This document shows positions 33,289 to 42,267 of a stretch of 60,476 nt of DNA, one piece after another. Below the pieces are notes generated by a model. The model was not told the origin of the DNA and did not search any database. It saw nothing but the letters and a program-made list of their open reading frames with translations. Source of the DNA: Streptomyces sp. rh34 (GTDB lineage: Bacteria > Actinomycetota > Actinomycetes > Streptomycetales > Streptomycetaceae); NCBI RefSeq assembly GCF_002551245.1, contig NZ_NTGZ01000012.1, positions 1 to 60,476 on the forward strand, read 5' to 3'. Made by a program: the position numbers and the translations under genes. The number at the start of each line of letters is the position of its first letter. Within the stretch, counting starts at the first letter, position 1.

Positions 33289-34600
33289 GTACGGCCTCGG
33301 CGGTCCGGGCACGGCGGATCACCAGCGACATCAGCGCCGCCATCGCGCACAGCGCCCCCGACGCGTACCAGACGACGTCGTAGCTGCCGAAGACGTCCCG
33401 CGCGACCCCGCCGAGGAACGCCACCACCGCCGCACCCACCTGGTGCGAGGCCAGCACCCAGCCGAAGACGATCGCGCTGTCCTCGCCGTACTGCTCGCGG
33501 CAGAGCGCCAGCGTCGGCGGAACCGTGGCGACCCAGTCGAGACCGTAGAACACGATGAAGAAGATCATCGGCGGCTGCACCTCGGGCGCCATCAGCATCG
33601 GCAGGAACAGCAGCGAGATCCCGCGCAGCGCGTAGTAGACGGCGAGCAGCCTGCGGGCGTCGAAGCGGTCGGTGAGCCAGCCGGAGAAGATCGTACCGAT
33701 GACGTCGAAGACCCCGATCACCGCGAGCAGCGAGGCGGCCGCCGTGATCGGCATGCCGTGGTCGTGGGCGGAGGGGACGAAGTGGGTACGGATCAGGCCG
33801 TTGGTGGAGGCCCCGCAGATCGCGAAGGTGCCCGCGAGCAGCCAGAACGGTCCGGTGCGGGCCGCGTCGAACAACACCCGCACCGTCCGGCGCGCGGCGC
33901 CCCGGGCCGGCGCGGGCTTGGACACGAAGTCCCCGCCGTACGGGGCGAGCCCCACATCGGCCGGGTGGTCACGCATCAGCAAGCACACGAACGGGACGAC
34001 GACGAGGGCCGCCAGGGCGACGGTGACCGAGGCGGGCCGCCAGCCGTGCTCTTCGACGATCCACGCGCAGAGCGGAAGGAAGACCAGCTGTCCGGAGGCC
34101 CCCGCCGCGGTGAGGACGCCGGTGACCAGGCCCCGGCGGGCCACGAACCAGCGGTTGGTGACGGTCGCGGCGAACGCCATCGCCATCGACCCGGTGCCGA
34201 GGCCGACCAACAGCCCCCAATAGATCATCAGTTGCCAGGAAGCGGTCATCCAGACGCTGGCGACGGCTCCGGCCGCCACCATGGTGAGCGCGACCGCCAC
34301 GACCCGCCGGATGCCGAAGCGGTCCATGAGCGCGGCGGCGAACGGCGCGGTCAGCCCGTACAGCGCCATGTCGATGGAGACCGCGAGCCCGATCTCGCCC
34401 CGGGACCAGCCGAACTCGGTGTGGAGCGGATCGATGAGCAGCCCGGGCAGGGAGTTGAACGCCGCACCGCCGATGATCGTCACGAAGGTGACGGCGGCGA
34501 CGATCCACGCCCGGTGGACGCGGGGACGGGGGCGACGACGCGCCGCGCGGGGCAGCCGCCGGTCGTCGTCCCGGGCGGCGTTTTCGATGGTCTCGGTCAC
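33278..34600 (-). CDS. MFS transporter (monocarboxylate/OFA-like)
   Basis: 440 aa from a GTG at 34600. Twelve hydrophobic helices are visible, with FGWSRGEIGLAVSIDMALYGL at helices 1-2 and MDRFGIRRVVAVAL as the loop motif. The LIRTHFVPSAHDHGMPITAAA region resembles bacterial monocarboxylate or oxalate/formate antiporters. It is convergent with the flavin reductase. Import of the regulon's carboxylate substrate is possible but no palindrome precedes this gene. Confidence 0.82.
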   Translation of the reverse strand: MTETIENAARDDDRRLPRAARRRPRPRVHRAWIVAAVTFVTIIGGAAFNSLPGLLIDPLHTEFGWSRGEIGLAVSIDMALYGLTAPFAAALMDRFGIRRVVAVALTMVAAGAVASVWMTASWQLMIYWGLLVGLGTGSMAMAFAATVTNRWFVARRGLVTGVLTAAGASGQLVFLPLCAWIVEEHGWRPASVTVALAALVVVPFVCLLMRDHPADVGLAPYGGDFVSKPAPARGAARRTVRVLFDAARTGPFWLLAGTFAICGASTNGLIRTHFVPSAHDHGMPITAAASLLAVIGVFDVIGTIFSGWLTDRFDARRLLAVYYALRGISLLFLPMLMAPEVQPPMIFFIVFYGLDWVATVPPTLALCREQYGEDSAIVFGWVLASHQVGAAVVAFLGGVARDVFGSYDVVWYASGALCAMAALMSLVIRRARTAEAVPSG

Positions 34601-34724
34601 ATGGACCAGCTTCTTGGCCTGCGCCCTTCGCCACGAGTGGCCCGGGGGACATGGTTCGCAGGAATCGGGCCACGGCCGGCTCCAGAGCGGCTGTTGTACG
34701 GCCCACCCCGGCACGATCGACGGG

Positions 34725-35378
34725 TCAGCGACGTGCGGTCACCAGGAGCGTCCCGATGTGCCCGGCCTCAGGAGCGTCGAGGACCCGGGCGTCGACGTCG
34801 CGGAAGCCCGCCCGCTCGAGGAAACCCGTCCAGCGCCGCGGCGTGTAGCTGTACCGGTAGGTGAACATCGCTTTCCCGGCGAACCCGCCCTTGTACATGC
34901 CCTGCGGCCCGTACGCCCCGGGGATCGCGGGCGGGTGCGAGAACGCGAACACCCCGCCTGGCCGGAGCCGCTCCGCTACGAGCGGGAACAGGCGGGCCGG
35001 GTCGGTGAACCACGCCGCACCGAAGATCGAGTAGACGGCGTCGTAGGTTGCGGTGTCAGCGGCAAGTATCTCCAGCACCTCGCCACAGACGAAGTCGGCC
35101 CCGGTGCCGGCCCACCGGTCCGTCACCTTCTTCACCATGACCGGAGACAGGTCGATGCCCGTCGCCTTGATCCCGCGCCCGGCGAGGAGGGCGAGAGCCC
35201 GGCCGGTACCGCAACCGATCTCCAGCGCAGTCGCCGGATCGCCGAGGACCTCCGGCCCGGGGCCGTGCCCGGCATACTGGGTCCAGCAGAAGGCGGGCTC
35301 CATAGCGTCCGTGAACGCGGAGCCGGCGTAGGTGTCCCACAGCTCCGTCTCAGCTGCGATGTCGTGTCGTGCGGGCAC
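34725..35378 (-). CDS. Class I SAM-dependent methyltransferase
   Basis: 217 aa, GTG at 35378. Motif I is ALEIGCGTGRALALLAGRG, then TGIDLSPVMV and the LRPGGVFAFSHPP loop. A small-molecule methyltransferase of unknown substrate. Same strand as the hypothetical gene 35466-35963 but separated from it by a terminator-like hairpin, so co-transcription is uncertain. Confidence 0.82.
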   Translation of the reverse strand: MPARHDIAAETELWDTYAGSAFTDAMEPAFCWTQYAGHGPGPEVLGDPATALEIGCGTGRALALLAGRGIKATGIDLSPVMVKKVTDRWAGTGADFVCGEVLEILAADTATYDAVYSIFGAAWFTDPARLFPLVAERLRPGGVFAFSHPPAIPGAYGPQGMYKGGFAGKAMFTYRYSYTPRRWTGFLERAGFRDVDARVLDAPEAGHIGTLLVTARR

Positions 35379-35405
35379 AGTGCCTCTCTCGGTGTTGACG
35401 GGGAA

Positions 35406-35441
35406 GGCCCCTGCCCTCCGCGCGAGAGGAGAGCAGGGGCC
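35406..35441 (-). terminator. Hairpin after the 165-aa hypothetical gene
   Basis: GGCCCCTGC/GCAGGGGCC arms with an inner CTCC/GGAG stem, 25 bp past the stop at 35466. Confidence 0.65.
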
Positions 35442-35465
35442 GGCGCAGGGGGCCGGATCCTGGGG

Positions 35466-35963
35466 TCAGTGGCTGTCGGGAACCTTGCTGTCACACGGCG
35501 AGCAGTCCGCTCCATCGATCGCCCACAGCTCGGCGTCGACGTCCCAGCCGTCGGCCGCGAGGAAGTCCGCGGTACGCAGGCACAGGCCGTCAGACCGGCG
35601 CGCGACGAACGGCGCGTGATGCTTGTACGCCCCCGCGTTGTGGACCTTGCACATCGCCCAGTAGACGGGGGTGTCGAGGATGAGCTGATGCACACCGATG
35701 TCAACGAGCTTCCCGACACCCAGGTGCACGTCCGGGTTCTCCATGGCGGACACGGTGTACGCCACGGCCTGGCCGAGGATCCGCCCCGCCATGTTGCGGA
35801 CCATGGTGTTGTCCCGCAGGAGCAGGGCGATCTCCCGCTCCCACAGGGTGCCGCCGTCCTTGACGTTCACCGTCAGATGCTCGATGTGCGGCGCCACGGC
35901 GTCAAGGATCTGCTCAGGGTCTCTGGTACGGGCGAGGGTGGGCGGCTGAACTGCGATGGTCAT
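35466..35963 (-). CDS. Hypothetical protein, 165 aa
   Basis: I do not recognise the family. Soluble, no signal peptide, mainly helical. Notable segments are HIEHLTVNVKDGGTLWEREIA, RILGQAVAYTVSAMENPDVHLG and a C-terminus with GADCSPCDS (two Cys). ATG at 35963 with a short AGGATG upstream. Flanked by terminator hairpins on both sides (36000-36027 and 35406-35441), so it seems to be an independent transcript. Confidence 0.7.
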   Translation of the reverse strand: MTIAVQPPTLARTRDPEQILDAVAPHIEHLTVNVKDGGTLWEREIALLLRDNTMVRNMAGRILGQAVAYTVSAMENPDVHLGVGKLVDIGVHQLILDTPVYWAMCKVHNAGAYKHHAPFVARRSDGLCLRTADFLAADGWDVDAELWAIDGADCSPCDSKVPDSH

Positions 35964-35999
35964 CCTGTCCTCCGTCGATCGTCGGGTGGTGCGATGGAG

Positions 36000-36027
36000 C
36001 CCGCACCCCGGCCGACCGGGGTGCGGG
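36000..36027. terminator. Hairpin upstream of the 165-aa gene
   Basis: A perfect 12-bp stem CCCGCACCCCGG/CCGGGGTGCGGG with a CCGA loop. It would end transcripts coming from the remnant at 36067-36574. Confidence 0.8.
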
Positions 36028-36066
36028 GGTCTGTTGGGCCTGACACCGGCGTCACTCCCCGGCACG

Positions 36067-36574
36067 TCATGGGTCAACCGAACCGCCTGGTGAGGCGGCG
36101 CGGTCAGCTCGAAGACGTCGGGTGATAGCGGCCACTGCCGTACGGGCGACCTCGGCGGCATCGGCGTGGGAGGCGTCTACGTCCAGGACGCGTACGCCCT
36201 GGTGCCGGAGGAATCTGCCGGCCTCCGCGAAGTAGGCGCACTCGATGCGGCTGCTGGGGTACGAACGGCGGCGAAGATCCCTCGTACCGCAGTAGCGCGA
36301 GGCCGCCGCCCACCCACGCCGACAGCACGCGAGGCCGGCCCTCCGGGTGGTCGAGTACGGGGCCCAGGCGGTCAGAGCCGACGCGCTGCATCGCGTCCAT
36401 CGTCCGGGTCAGGCTCGTCTCCGCCACGAGCCAGGACCGGCCTACAGGTATCGGAGTGAGGTGGGCACCTGCCCACCGGCGGCGCGCAGACGCGGGGCCC
36501 GGGGCGCAGGTGGCAAGCCACCCCGTGCCCGCGTGACGAGTTCGTGGGTCCATGATCTGAACCGTAGGGAGCAC
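36067..36574 (-). pseudogene. Frameshifted or fused gene remnants
   Basis: Two reading frames each show coding character over part of this stretch. From 36574 one frame encodes a streptomycete-type hypothetical start (AHLTPIPVGRSWLVAETSL, RVGSDRLGPVLDHPEG) until about 36290. A second frame then continues to the TGA at 36069-36067 with SSRIECAYFAEAGRFL and VRVLDVDASHADAAEVARTAV, which resembles the C-terminus of a small P-loop kinase. No single frame covers both. Either a frameshift or fusion of two decayed genes would explain it. Confidence 0.45.
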
Positions 36575-36640
36575 CGAGAATCGGCGGAGAGTCTGATTCT
36601 CGATTATTCGCCGAGCCTGGTCAGTGATGCGTGGTGATGC

Positions 36641-37477
36641 TCACGGGCGGTCCACCTGCGCCCGCGCCCTGCTGATCAGCCGGTGCGCCGTCGACCCGTA
36701 CACGGCGGCCGCGTTGAACGCGTCCCACACCCGCTGGTACACGGTCACGCTGTCCGGGTCGTCGAGCCACAGCTCCGCGTGCCAGTCCTCCACGATCGCC
36801 AGGCGGTCGTCGTACAGCCAGAAGGAGTTGCCGGGCGGCACGGCGACCTGGGCGCCGTACGGGACGATCCCGAGGCGCACGGTGTCCAGGCCGAGGATGC
36901 CGACGAGGCGGTCGAGCTGCGCGGCGAGCACGGCGGGCGGGCACACCCCGGCGTGCAGCGCGGCCTCCCACATGATGATGTGGAACACCCTGTCGGGTTG
37001 GTAGAGCAGCTCCTGCCTACGCATCCGCGCTCGCACCGCATCGTCTACGTCCCGAGGGGACTGGTGCAGGTCGGCGAACCGGGTGAACACGGAGCGGGCG
37101 TAGTCGGGGGTCTGGAGCAGGCCGACCACCATGGAGCTCTGCCAGGCCCGGAGCACCGTAGAGCGCTCGTACTCCACCAGCAACGTGTCCTGGACCGGAC
37201 GGTGCCCGGCCCGAAGCTGTCGGCGCCATGACCGGGTGTGGGACTCCAGCCCCTCCAGTCGGGACAGGAGTTCACCGGCGACCGCCGGGTGCTCGGTCGC
37301 CTCGGCCCACGCCTTCAGGTCCTCGGCGGTCGCGGTCTGCCGTCCGGTCTCGATCTTGGAGACTTTGGACTGCGTCCACCCCAGCCGGGCGGCCAGCTCC
37401 CGGCCCGTGACCCCGGCACGCAGCTCACGAAGCCGCGCTCCGAGGGATTCCCGGGCCTTCTGATAGTCCGTGCTCAC
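36641..37477 (-). CDS. XRE-family regulator with DUF5753 domain
   Basis: 278 aa, GTG at 37477. The HTH is at residues ~20-60 (LAARLGWTQSKVSKIETGRQTATAEDL). DUF5753 follows, with ERSTVLRAWQSSMVVGLLQTPDYAR and the DRLVGILGLDTVRLGIVP region. Such regulators pair with a small DUF397 or DUF6879 protein in streptomycetes and affect development or secondary metabolism (WhiJ-like). The DUF6879 gene is 9 bp upstream, a clear operon. Confidence 0.92.
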   Translation of the reverse strand: MSTDYQKARESLGARLRELRAGVTGRELAARLGWTQSKVSKIETGRQTATAEDLKAWAEATEHPAVAGELLSRLEGLESHTRSWRRQLRAGHRPVQDTLLVEYERSTVLRAWQSSMVVGLLQTPDYARSVFTRFADLHQSPRDVDDAVRARMRRQELLYQPDRVFHIIMWEAALHAGVCPPAVLAAQLDRLVGILGLDTVRLGIVPYGAQVAVPPGNSFWLYDDRLAIVEDWHAELWLDDPDSVTVYQRVWDAFNAAAVYGSTAHRLISRARAQVDRP

Positions 37478-37486
37478 ACACCGACG

Positions 37487-38218
37487 CTACCGCTGCGCCT
37501 GGTCGTGCGGGACGGCATGGTGCCAGGCCGCCTCCCGGACCTGCGCGTACCGCACCACCTCGACCGGGTTCGTGATCAGCTCGACACCGAGGAGGTTGTC
37601 CTCTCCGTCGTGGAGCAGCAGCGCGACGACGCGGCTGTCGAAGATCCAGAAGTCCTCGACGGGCAGACGCAGTTCCTCGGCCTGCGATCGGGGCAGAATG
37701 CGGATGTCCTCGCCGACCGCCGTGTTCCGGTGGGCGTTGTCCAGGAGGTACAGCTGCCCCGGCGTCGGCGGCTCGTCCAGAATCCGCACCCGCTCGAACC
37801 GCACGCCCCGTGCGGTCTGCTCGCGCCGGTTGGTGCACCACGGGTCGGTGAGGTCCCACGTCACGGGCTCACCGGCCACGAACTGGGCGTAGGTCTCCGT
37901 GTCCTCGTCGGACGCGTACCGGAGGCGGGACTCCAGCCTCCACGCGGAGTGCCTGACCTCGGCGAACATGCCGCCGAAGTCCTCGAAGCCGATCATCTGC
38001 GGCACATGGACGGGCCCCTTCGGGCCGAAGTTGGCGAGCAGCTCCCGAGGGACGGTCACCGCGCCTTCGCCCTCGCTGAGGTTGTCGAGCTGGGCAAGCT
38101 CGCCGGGGTCGGTGACGCGGTCGCCCTGGACGACGTACCGGTCCGCGTCAACCTGGTACAAGGTCGGGCACCCATCGTTGCCGGAGTTGGTGCCGACTCT
38201 GCGCAGGTATCGGGTCAT
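37487..38218 (-). CDS. DUF6879-family protein
   Basis: 243 aa, ATG at 38218 after AGGAGG. The second half is typical of DUF6879: MFAEVRHSAWRLESRLRYASD, WCTNRREQTARGVRFERVR, GQLYLLDNAHRN and a VEDFWIFDSRVVALL core. The first ~75 residues are an additional conserved segment. The function is unknown; it is thought to work with the adjacent XRE-DUF5753 regulator, which starts 9 bp downstream. Confidence 0.88.
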   Translation of the reverse strand: MTRYLRRVGTNSGNDGCPTLYQVDADRYVVQGDRVTDPGELAQLDNLSEGEGAVTVPRELLANFGPKGPVHVPQMIGFEDFGGMFAEVRHSAWRLESRLRYASDEDTETYAQFVAGEPVTWDLTDPWCTNRREQTARGVRFERVRILDEPPTPGQLYLLDNAHRNTAVGEDIRILPRSQAEELRLPVEDFWIFDSRVVALLLHDGEDNLLGVELITNPVEVVRYAQVREAAWHHAVPHDQAQR

Positions 38219-38395
38219 CGGATCCTCCTGTGAGATGTGACGCGCACCGTACCGAGGCCGCTGCCACGGTCAACAGTGCGCCGTAGTGGGCTGGATGTGC
38301 GGACTCGTCCCGTCTGTGATGGCTCCGGATCGAGCACGCCGGTGTTCTCCGGTCCCCGCCGCTCGACTCCGCGCCGTCGACACGCTGAGGCCGCA

Positions 38396-38700
38396 TCAGA
38401 TCGACGCGGTGACCTTGCCCACCACCGCGGCGCTCGCCGAGACGTCGTGGCTCAGCCGGACGACCCGGTGCGGCAACGCGGCAAGTCGGGGCGCGGCCTC
38501 CGCACGAGCGCTCGCCCGGCCTCCACCGTCCACAACCTGAGCCAGTTCAAAGACGCCCGGGTACCGGTCCTCCGTCTTCCCTGACATGAAGTCCGCATCG
38601 GCGAGCGTCCGGCCGCCGTCGACGATGTCCGGTGCCGCATCGGCGTCGACCTGAGGGAAGAGGAGGCCGACCTCCCCGCAGTTCGTGAACTCTTGGAGGG
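38396..38700 (-). other. Open stretch without recognised gene
   Basis: A minus frame stays open to a stop at 38396 and shows protein-like character (LLFPQVDADAAPDIVDGGRT, EDRYPGVFELAQVVDG, LPHRVVRLSHDVSASAAVV). I do not recognise it. It lacks a credible start and fuses upstream with DNA of the cutA remnant, so it is probably the tail of another decayed gene. Confidence 0.3.
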
Positions 38701-38719
38701 CGCAGCCGCCCAGTAACGT

Positions 38720-38902
38720 GCTACCGACTTCCGGATCCACGTCGGGCACCGGTCGGCGCCGGCCGTGACGGGCACGGCGCAGACCTCCGGGTTGTCCCAC
38801 GGATGCGCCTCCAGGAGGTACGCCTCCAGCTCCTGGTACCGGTCGGCAGTCGTCTTCAGCAGCAGCTGCCGCTCCTCTCCGGTGCCGAACTCCTCCAGGT
38901 GC
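38720..38902 (-). pseudogene. CutA1 remnant
   Basis: About 60 residues in one minus frame match the C-terminal half of CutA1 divalent-ion tolerance proteins: QLLLKTTADRYQELEAYLLE, HPWDNPEVCAVPVTAG and TWIRKSV. The N-terminal strand with its start codon is missing and no stop follows the usual end, so it is truncated on both sides. Confidence 0.7.
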
Positions 38903-39285
38903 TCAGAACACGCTCGTCACAGGACGGATGATCTGGGCCCCGGCCGCCGGCCGCTGCTGGACTGCGGGGCCCGCAAGGGCAACTGACTGCTTTCGAGCCG
39001 GTGTTGCCGTCGACACCCGCACACGTTCAGTTATGGTCCCGAGCGTATCGACCCGCGTCAGCCGGTGGCGGTCGGCCGCAGAATCATTGGGTAGGGCCAC
39101 ATCCAGCACGCTTTTGCCTGCATCGTGCACCGCCCGAGCTTTCCGCCACGGCGCCGGCGCCGCCGATATCGCGGTGTCGAAGCCGGACTTGCGGACGGTC
39201 TCGACCAGCAGCACGCCTCTGCCCTGGGGCGCCCCCGCCCGGCCGCCGCCCTCGACACGGACATGTCGTGCACGCCCGAAGTCAA
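38903..39285 (-). pseudogene. IS1380-family transposase remnant
   Basis: A minus frame reads HVRVEGGGRAGAPQGRG, LLVETVRKSGFDTAISAAP and WRKARAVHDAGKSVLDVAL, the conserved N-terminus of IS1380-type transposases. Homology is lost after ~60 residues and the frame ends at 38903, with catalytic DDE residues absent. The element is dead, and no terminal inverted repeats are evident. It lies between the cutA remnant and the DUF2809 gene. Confidence 0.72.
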
Positions 39286-39740
39286 CGCGGAGCGAGCCGC
39301 CGGGCTCCCGCGTGGACGGACCAGGCCGCCGCCGCGCCCACCGCGTACCACAGCAGGTCCGGTGCGTTGAAGGTCGAGCCGAGCACCAGCCGGGCCGCCG
39401 TGCTGTGCGCCGACAGCTCCGCCGGTACGCCGGTGAGCTGCGCGAACTCCACCGCCCAGCTCAGGCCGAGCGCCGTGGAGGCCACCACCACCGGCCGTGC
39501 GCGGGGCGCGCAGAAGGCGACGAGGGTGCAGAGCAGCACCGTGTAGAGCGCGCTCCCCGCGTACTTGGCGAAGGCGCCGTCCGCCCCGGCGCGCACGGCG
39601 AGGCCCGCGGCGACGGTGACCACGGCCGCCACCGCCGCGAGCGCGCGGACCATGAGCGGACGGGCCGTGAGCGGACGGGCCCCGGGCCCGCGGGTCGTGG
39701 AGTCGCCGGTGGGCCGCGAGGGCCGGGCCGGGGCCCTCAT
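39282..39740 (-). CDS. DUF2809-family membrane protein
   Basis: 152 aa with four hydrophobic segments (VRALAAVAAVVTVAAGLAV, ALYTVLLCTLVAFC, VVASTALGLSWAVEFAQL, LLWYAVGAAAAWSV). The WAVEFAQLTGVP and RLVLGSTFNAPDLLWYAVG patterns are DUF2809 signatures. ATG at 39740 overlaps the stop of the upstream MFS gene, so it is translationally coupled to that transporter. Function unknown. Confidence 0.82.
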   Translation of the reverse strand: MRAPARPSRPTGDSTTRGPGARPLTARPLMVRALAAVAAVVTVAAGLAVRAGADGAFAKYAGSALYTVLLCTLVAFCAPRARPVVVASTALGLSWAVEFAQLTGVPAELSAHSTAARLVLGSTFNAPDLLWYAVGAAAAWSVHAGARRLAPR

Positions 39741-41110
39741 GCGAGCCCGATCCTCTTGAGCTGCCGAATCGGCCGGACCGCCAACAGCACCGCCACCACT
39801 CCCAGGTTGACCACGGCCGCCGCCACCAGCAGCTCCGGCGCCCCGACCGCCTCGGCCACCGGGCCCGCCAGGGCGCGGCCCGCCGCGACCATCAGGAGCG
39901 AGCCCGCCACATCGTAGGCGTGCAGCCGGTTCAGGGCCTCCGGCGGGACGTGCGTCTGGACCGTCGTGGACCACATCACCAGCCAGAACGCGGCCGATCC
40001 GCCCGCCAGCAGCTGTCCCGCCGCCAGCACCGGCACCGGCATCCCGAGCGCCAGCACCAGCAGGCTCACCGCCACCAGCGGCAGCGCCACCGCCCCCGCC
40101 GCCAGCGGATGCGACGGGCGCAGCCGCAGGGCCAGGAGACCGCCGACGACGCTGCCCGCCCCGTTCACCGCCATCAGCATCCCGTACGCCCCCGAACCGT
40201 GCGCCTCGGTGACCAGGACGGCGGTCAGCGGGAGCATCGGGCCGAGGACCGCGAAGCCGTACACCGTCCAGACCGCGATCACGCCCCACAGCCAGGACCG
40301 TGCCCGGAACTCCCGCCACCCGCCGACCAGTTCGGCGGCGAAGGTGCCGCGCGCCGTGTCGTCGTGCGGGGCCGGGGCCAGCCGCATCAGGAAGAGGCAG
40401 ACCCCGGAGACCGCGAAGGTCGCCGCGTTCGCCGCGTAGACGGCCCCGGCGCTGGCGAGGCCGACGAGAGCCCCGGCGAAGGCGGGCCCGGCCATGGTCA
40501 TCAGCGCCTCGGCGACCCGCAGGACGGCGTTGGCGCGTTGGACGTCGGTGGAGACGCGCGGCACGGTCGAGGCGACCCCGGGCTGGAAGAGCGCCGCGCC
40601 GACGCCGGCCACCGAGCTGAGGACGTACACCGCCCACAGCGGCGGGTTGCCCGTCGCGAAGGTCACGGCCAGCACGGAGGCGCCGATCAGCCGCAGGGCG
40701 TCGGCGATGATCATCATGCGGCGCGGGGTGAACCGGTCGGCGAGCACCCCGCCGAACAGGACGAACACCGCCAGCGGCCCCATCCAGGCGGCGAGCGCGA
40801 AGCCGACCGAGGACGCGGGCCGCCCCGCGCCCAGCAGCCCGGCGGTCAGGGCCACCGGGATCATGCCGTCGCCGAAGAGCGCGACCGTACGGGCCACGAA
40901 GAAGTAGCGGAAGTTACGGTTCCAGAGCCGCGCGGGGCCGGGGGCGGAACCGAAGGAGGACCCTGCGCCCCGACCCGTTCCGGCGGGGCCGCCCGGCCCG
41001 CCGGGATCGAGCGGGGGCAGGGCCGGGAACGGGTCCGACGTCGGGGTGGCGGTCGTTCGGGTGTCGCGCGCGGCGTCGGGAATGGACGCGCGCTCTGTCG
41101 GCTTCTCCAT
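39737..41110 (-). CDS. MFS transporter (EntS-like exporter)
   Basis: 457 aa from ATG at 41110. A ~65-residue Pro/Gly/Thr-rich N-terminus precedes RNFRYFFVARTVALFGDGMIPVAL and VLADRFTPRRMMIIADALRL, typical of EntS/DHA3 exporters; twelve helices follow. The 73-bp gap to the divergent DJ-1/AraC gene contains a TGGTCTATACCA palindrome. It forms an operon with the DUF2809 gene. Confidence 0.87.
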   Translation of the reverse strand: MEKPTERASIPDAARDTRTTATPTSDPFPALPPLDPGGPGGPAGTGRGAGSSFGSAPGPARLWNRNFRYFFVARTVALFGDGMIPVALTAGLLGAGRPASSVGFALAAWMGPLAVFVLFGGVLADRFTPRRMMIIADALRLIGASVLAVTFATGNPPLWAVYVLSSVAGVGAALFQPGVASTVPRVSTDVQRANAVLRVAEALMTMAGPAFAGALVGLASAGAVYAANAATFAVSGVCLFLMRLAPAPHDDTARGTFAAELVGGWREFRARSWLWGVIAVWTVYGFAVLGPMLPLTAVLVTEAHGSGAYGMLMAVNGAGSVVGGLLALRLRPSHPLAAGAVALPLVAVSLLVLALGMPVPVLAAGQLLAGGSAAFWLVMWSTTVQTHVPPEALNRLHAYDVAGSLLMVAAGRALAGPVAEAVGAPELLVAAAVVNLGVVAVLLAVRPIRQLKRIGLA

Positions 41111-41133
41111 CACGTCGCTAACCTGTATCAGCT

Positions 41134-41149
41134 TGTGGTCTATACCACT
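41134..41149. promoter_or_regulatory. DasR-like (dre) palindrome
   Basis: TGTGGTCTATACCACT contains TGGTCTATACCA, one base from the symmetric dre core TGGTCTAGACCA bound by the GntR-family regulator DasR in streptomycetes. It sits between divergent MFS and DJ-1/AraC genes. Another HutC-type GntR protein could also use it. Confidence 0.5.
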
Positions 41150-41183
41150 ACGCGAATTTCCTGTGATCTTCGAGGAGGCCGTC

Positions 41184-42212
41184 GTGCCGCACCGCGTCGT
41201 CGTCCTGGCCCTCGACGGGCTGCTCCCCTTCGAACTGGGCATTCCGCAGCGGATCTTCGGCCGCAGCCTCGGCACGGAACCGGGCGGAAAGGACAGAAAG
41301 GTCGGAAAGGGTGAAAAAAGCAGGAAGGGCGGGAAGCTGTACGACGTGGTGACCTGCTCGGTCCGCCCGCCGGGCCCGGTCCGGACCGACGCGGACTTCT
41401 CCGTCCTCGTGGAGCACGGCCCGGAGGCGCTCGCCACCGCCGACACGGTGGTCATCCCCGCCTCCTACGAGCTGGGCCCGGTCTTCGAGGAGGGCCGGCT
41501 GACCGAGGAGCTGGCCGCCGCGCTCGCCCTGGTCCGGCCCGGCACCCGGATGGTCTCCATCTGCACCGGCAGTTACGTCCTGGCGGCGGCCGGCTATCTC
41601 GACGGCCGCCCCGCCACCACGCACTGGTCATCGGCCGACCACTTCCAGCGGACCTTCCCGCAGGTCCGCGTCGACCCGGACGTCCTGTTCATCGACGACG
41701 GCGACGTCCTCACCTCCGCCGGGGTCGCCGCCGGGATCGACCTCTGCCTCCACCTGGTGCGGCGCGACCACGGGACGGCCGTCGCGAACGAGATCGCGCG
41801 CCGCACCGTCGTGCCGCCACACCGGGACGGCGGGCAGGCCCAGTACATCCACCGACCCCTCCCCGAGCCGCAGTTCGCGACCACCACCGGGGCCCGGGCC
41901 TGGGCGCTGGCCCGTCTCGACCGGCCGATCCTGCTGCGGGACATGGCGGAGCAGGAGGCGATGAGCGTACGGACGTTCACGCGCCGCTTCCGCGAGGAGG
42001 TCGGGATCAGCCCCGGCCAGTGGCTCACCCAGCAGCGGGTGGAGCGGGCCCGGCATCTGCTGGAGTCGACGGACCTGTCCATCGACCAGGTGGCCCGGGA
42101 CGCGGGCTTCGGCACGGCGACCTCGCTGCGCCAGCACCTGCAGGCGGCCCTGGGTGTGCCGCCGACGGCCTACCGGCGTACGTTCCGGTCCTCGGCGCCC
42201 ACCGCGTCCTGA
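41184..42212 (+). CDS. AraC-family regulator with DJ-1/PfpI domain (GATase-1 like)
   Basis: 342 aa, GTG at 41184 with GAGGAGG upstream. The N-terminal DJ-1/PfpI domain has VVVLALDGLLPFELGIPQRIF and the nucleophile-elbow region MVSICTGSYVLAAAG (Cys retained). The C-terminal AraC domain has two HTHs (LLRDMAEQEAMSVRTFTRRF; SIDQVARDAGFGTATSLRQHL). Residues ~33-50 form a Lys/Gly-rich insertion encoded by A/G-rich repeats (41281-41337), not usual for the family. Divergent from the EntS-like exporter, which it may control. Confidence 0.9.
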   Translation: MPHRVVVLALDGLLPFELGIPQRIFGRSLGTEPGGKDRKVGKGEKSRKGGKLYDVVTCSVRPPGPVRTDADFSVLVEHGPEALATADTVVIPASYELGPVFEEGRLTEELAAALALVRPGTRMVSICTGSYVLAAAGYLDGRPATTHWSSADHFQRTFPQVRVDPDVLFIDDGDVLTSAGVAAGIDLCLHLVRRDHGTAVANEIARRTVVPPHRDGGQAQYIHRPLPEPQFATTTGARAWALARLDRPILLRDMAEQEAMSVRTFTRRFREEVGISPGQWLTQQRVERARHLLESTDLSIDQVARDAGFGTATSLRQHLQAALGVPPTAYRRTFRSSAPTAS

Positions 42213-42267
42213 GGCCCTCGCGATGCCTTCTCGCCTCGGCCCGGGGGGCGCTCGTGGAAGACGCGGT

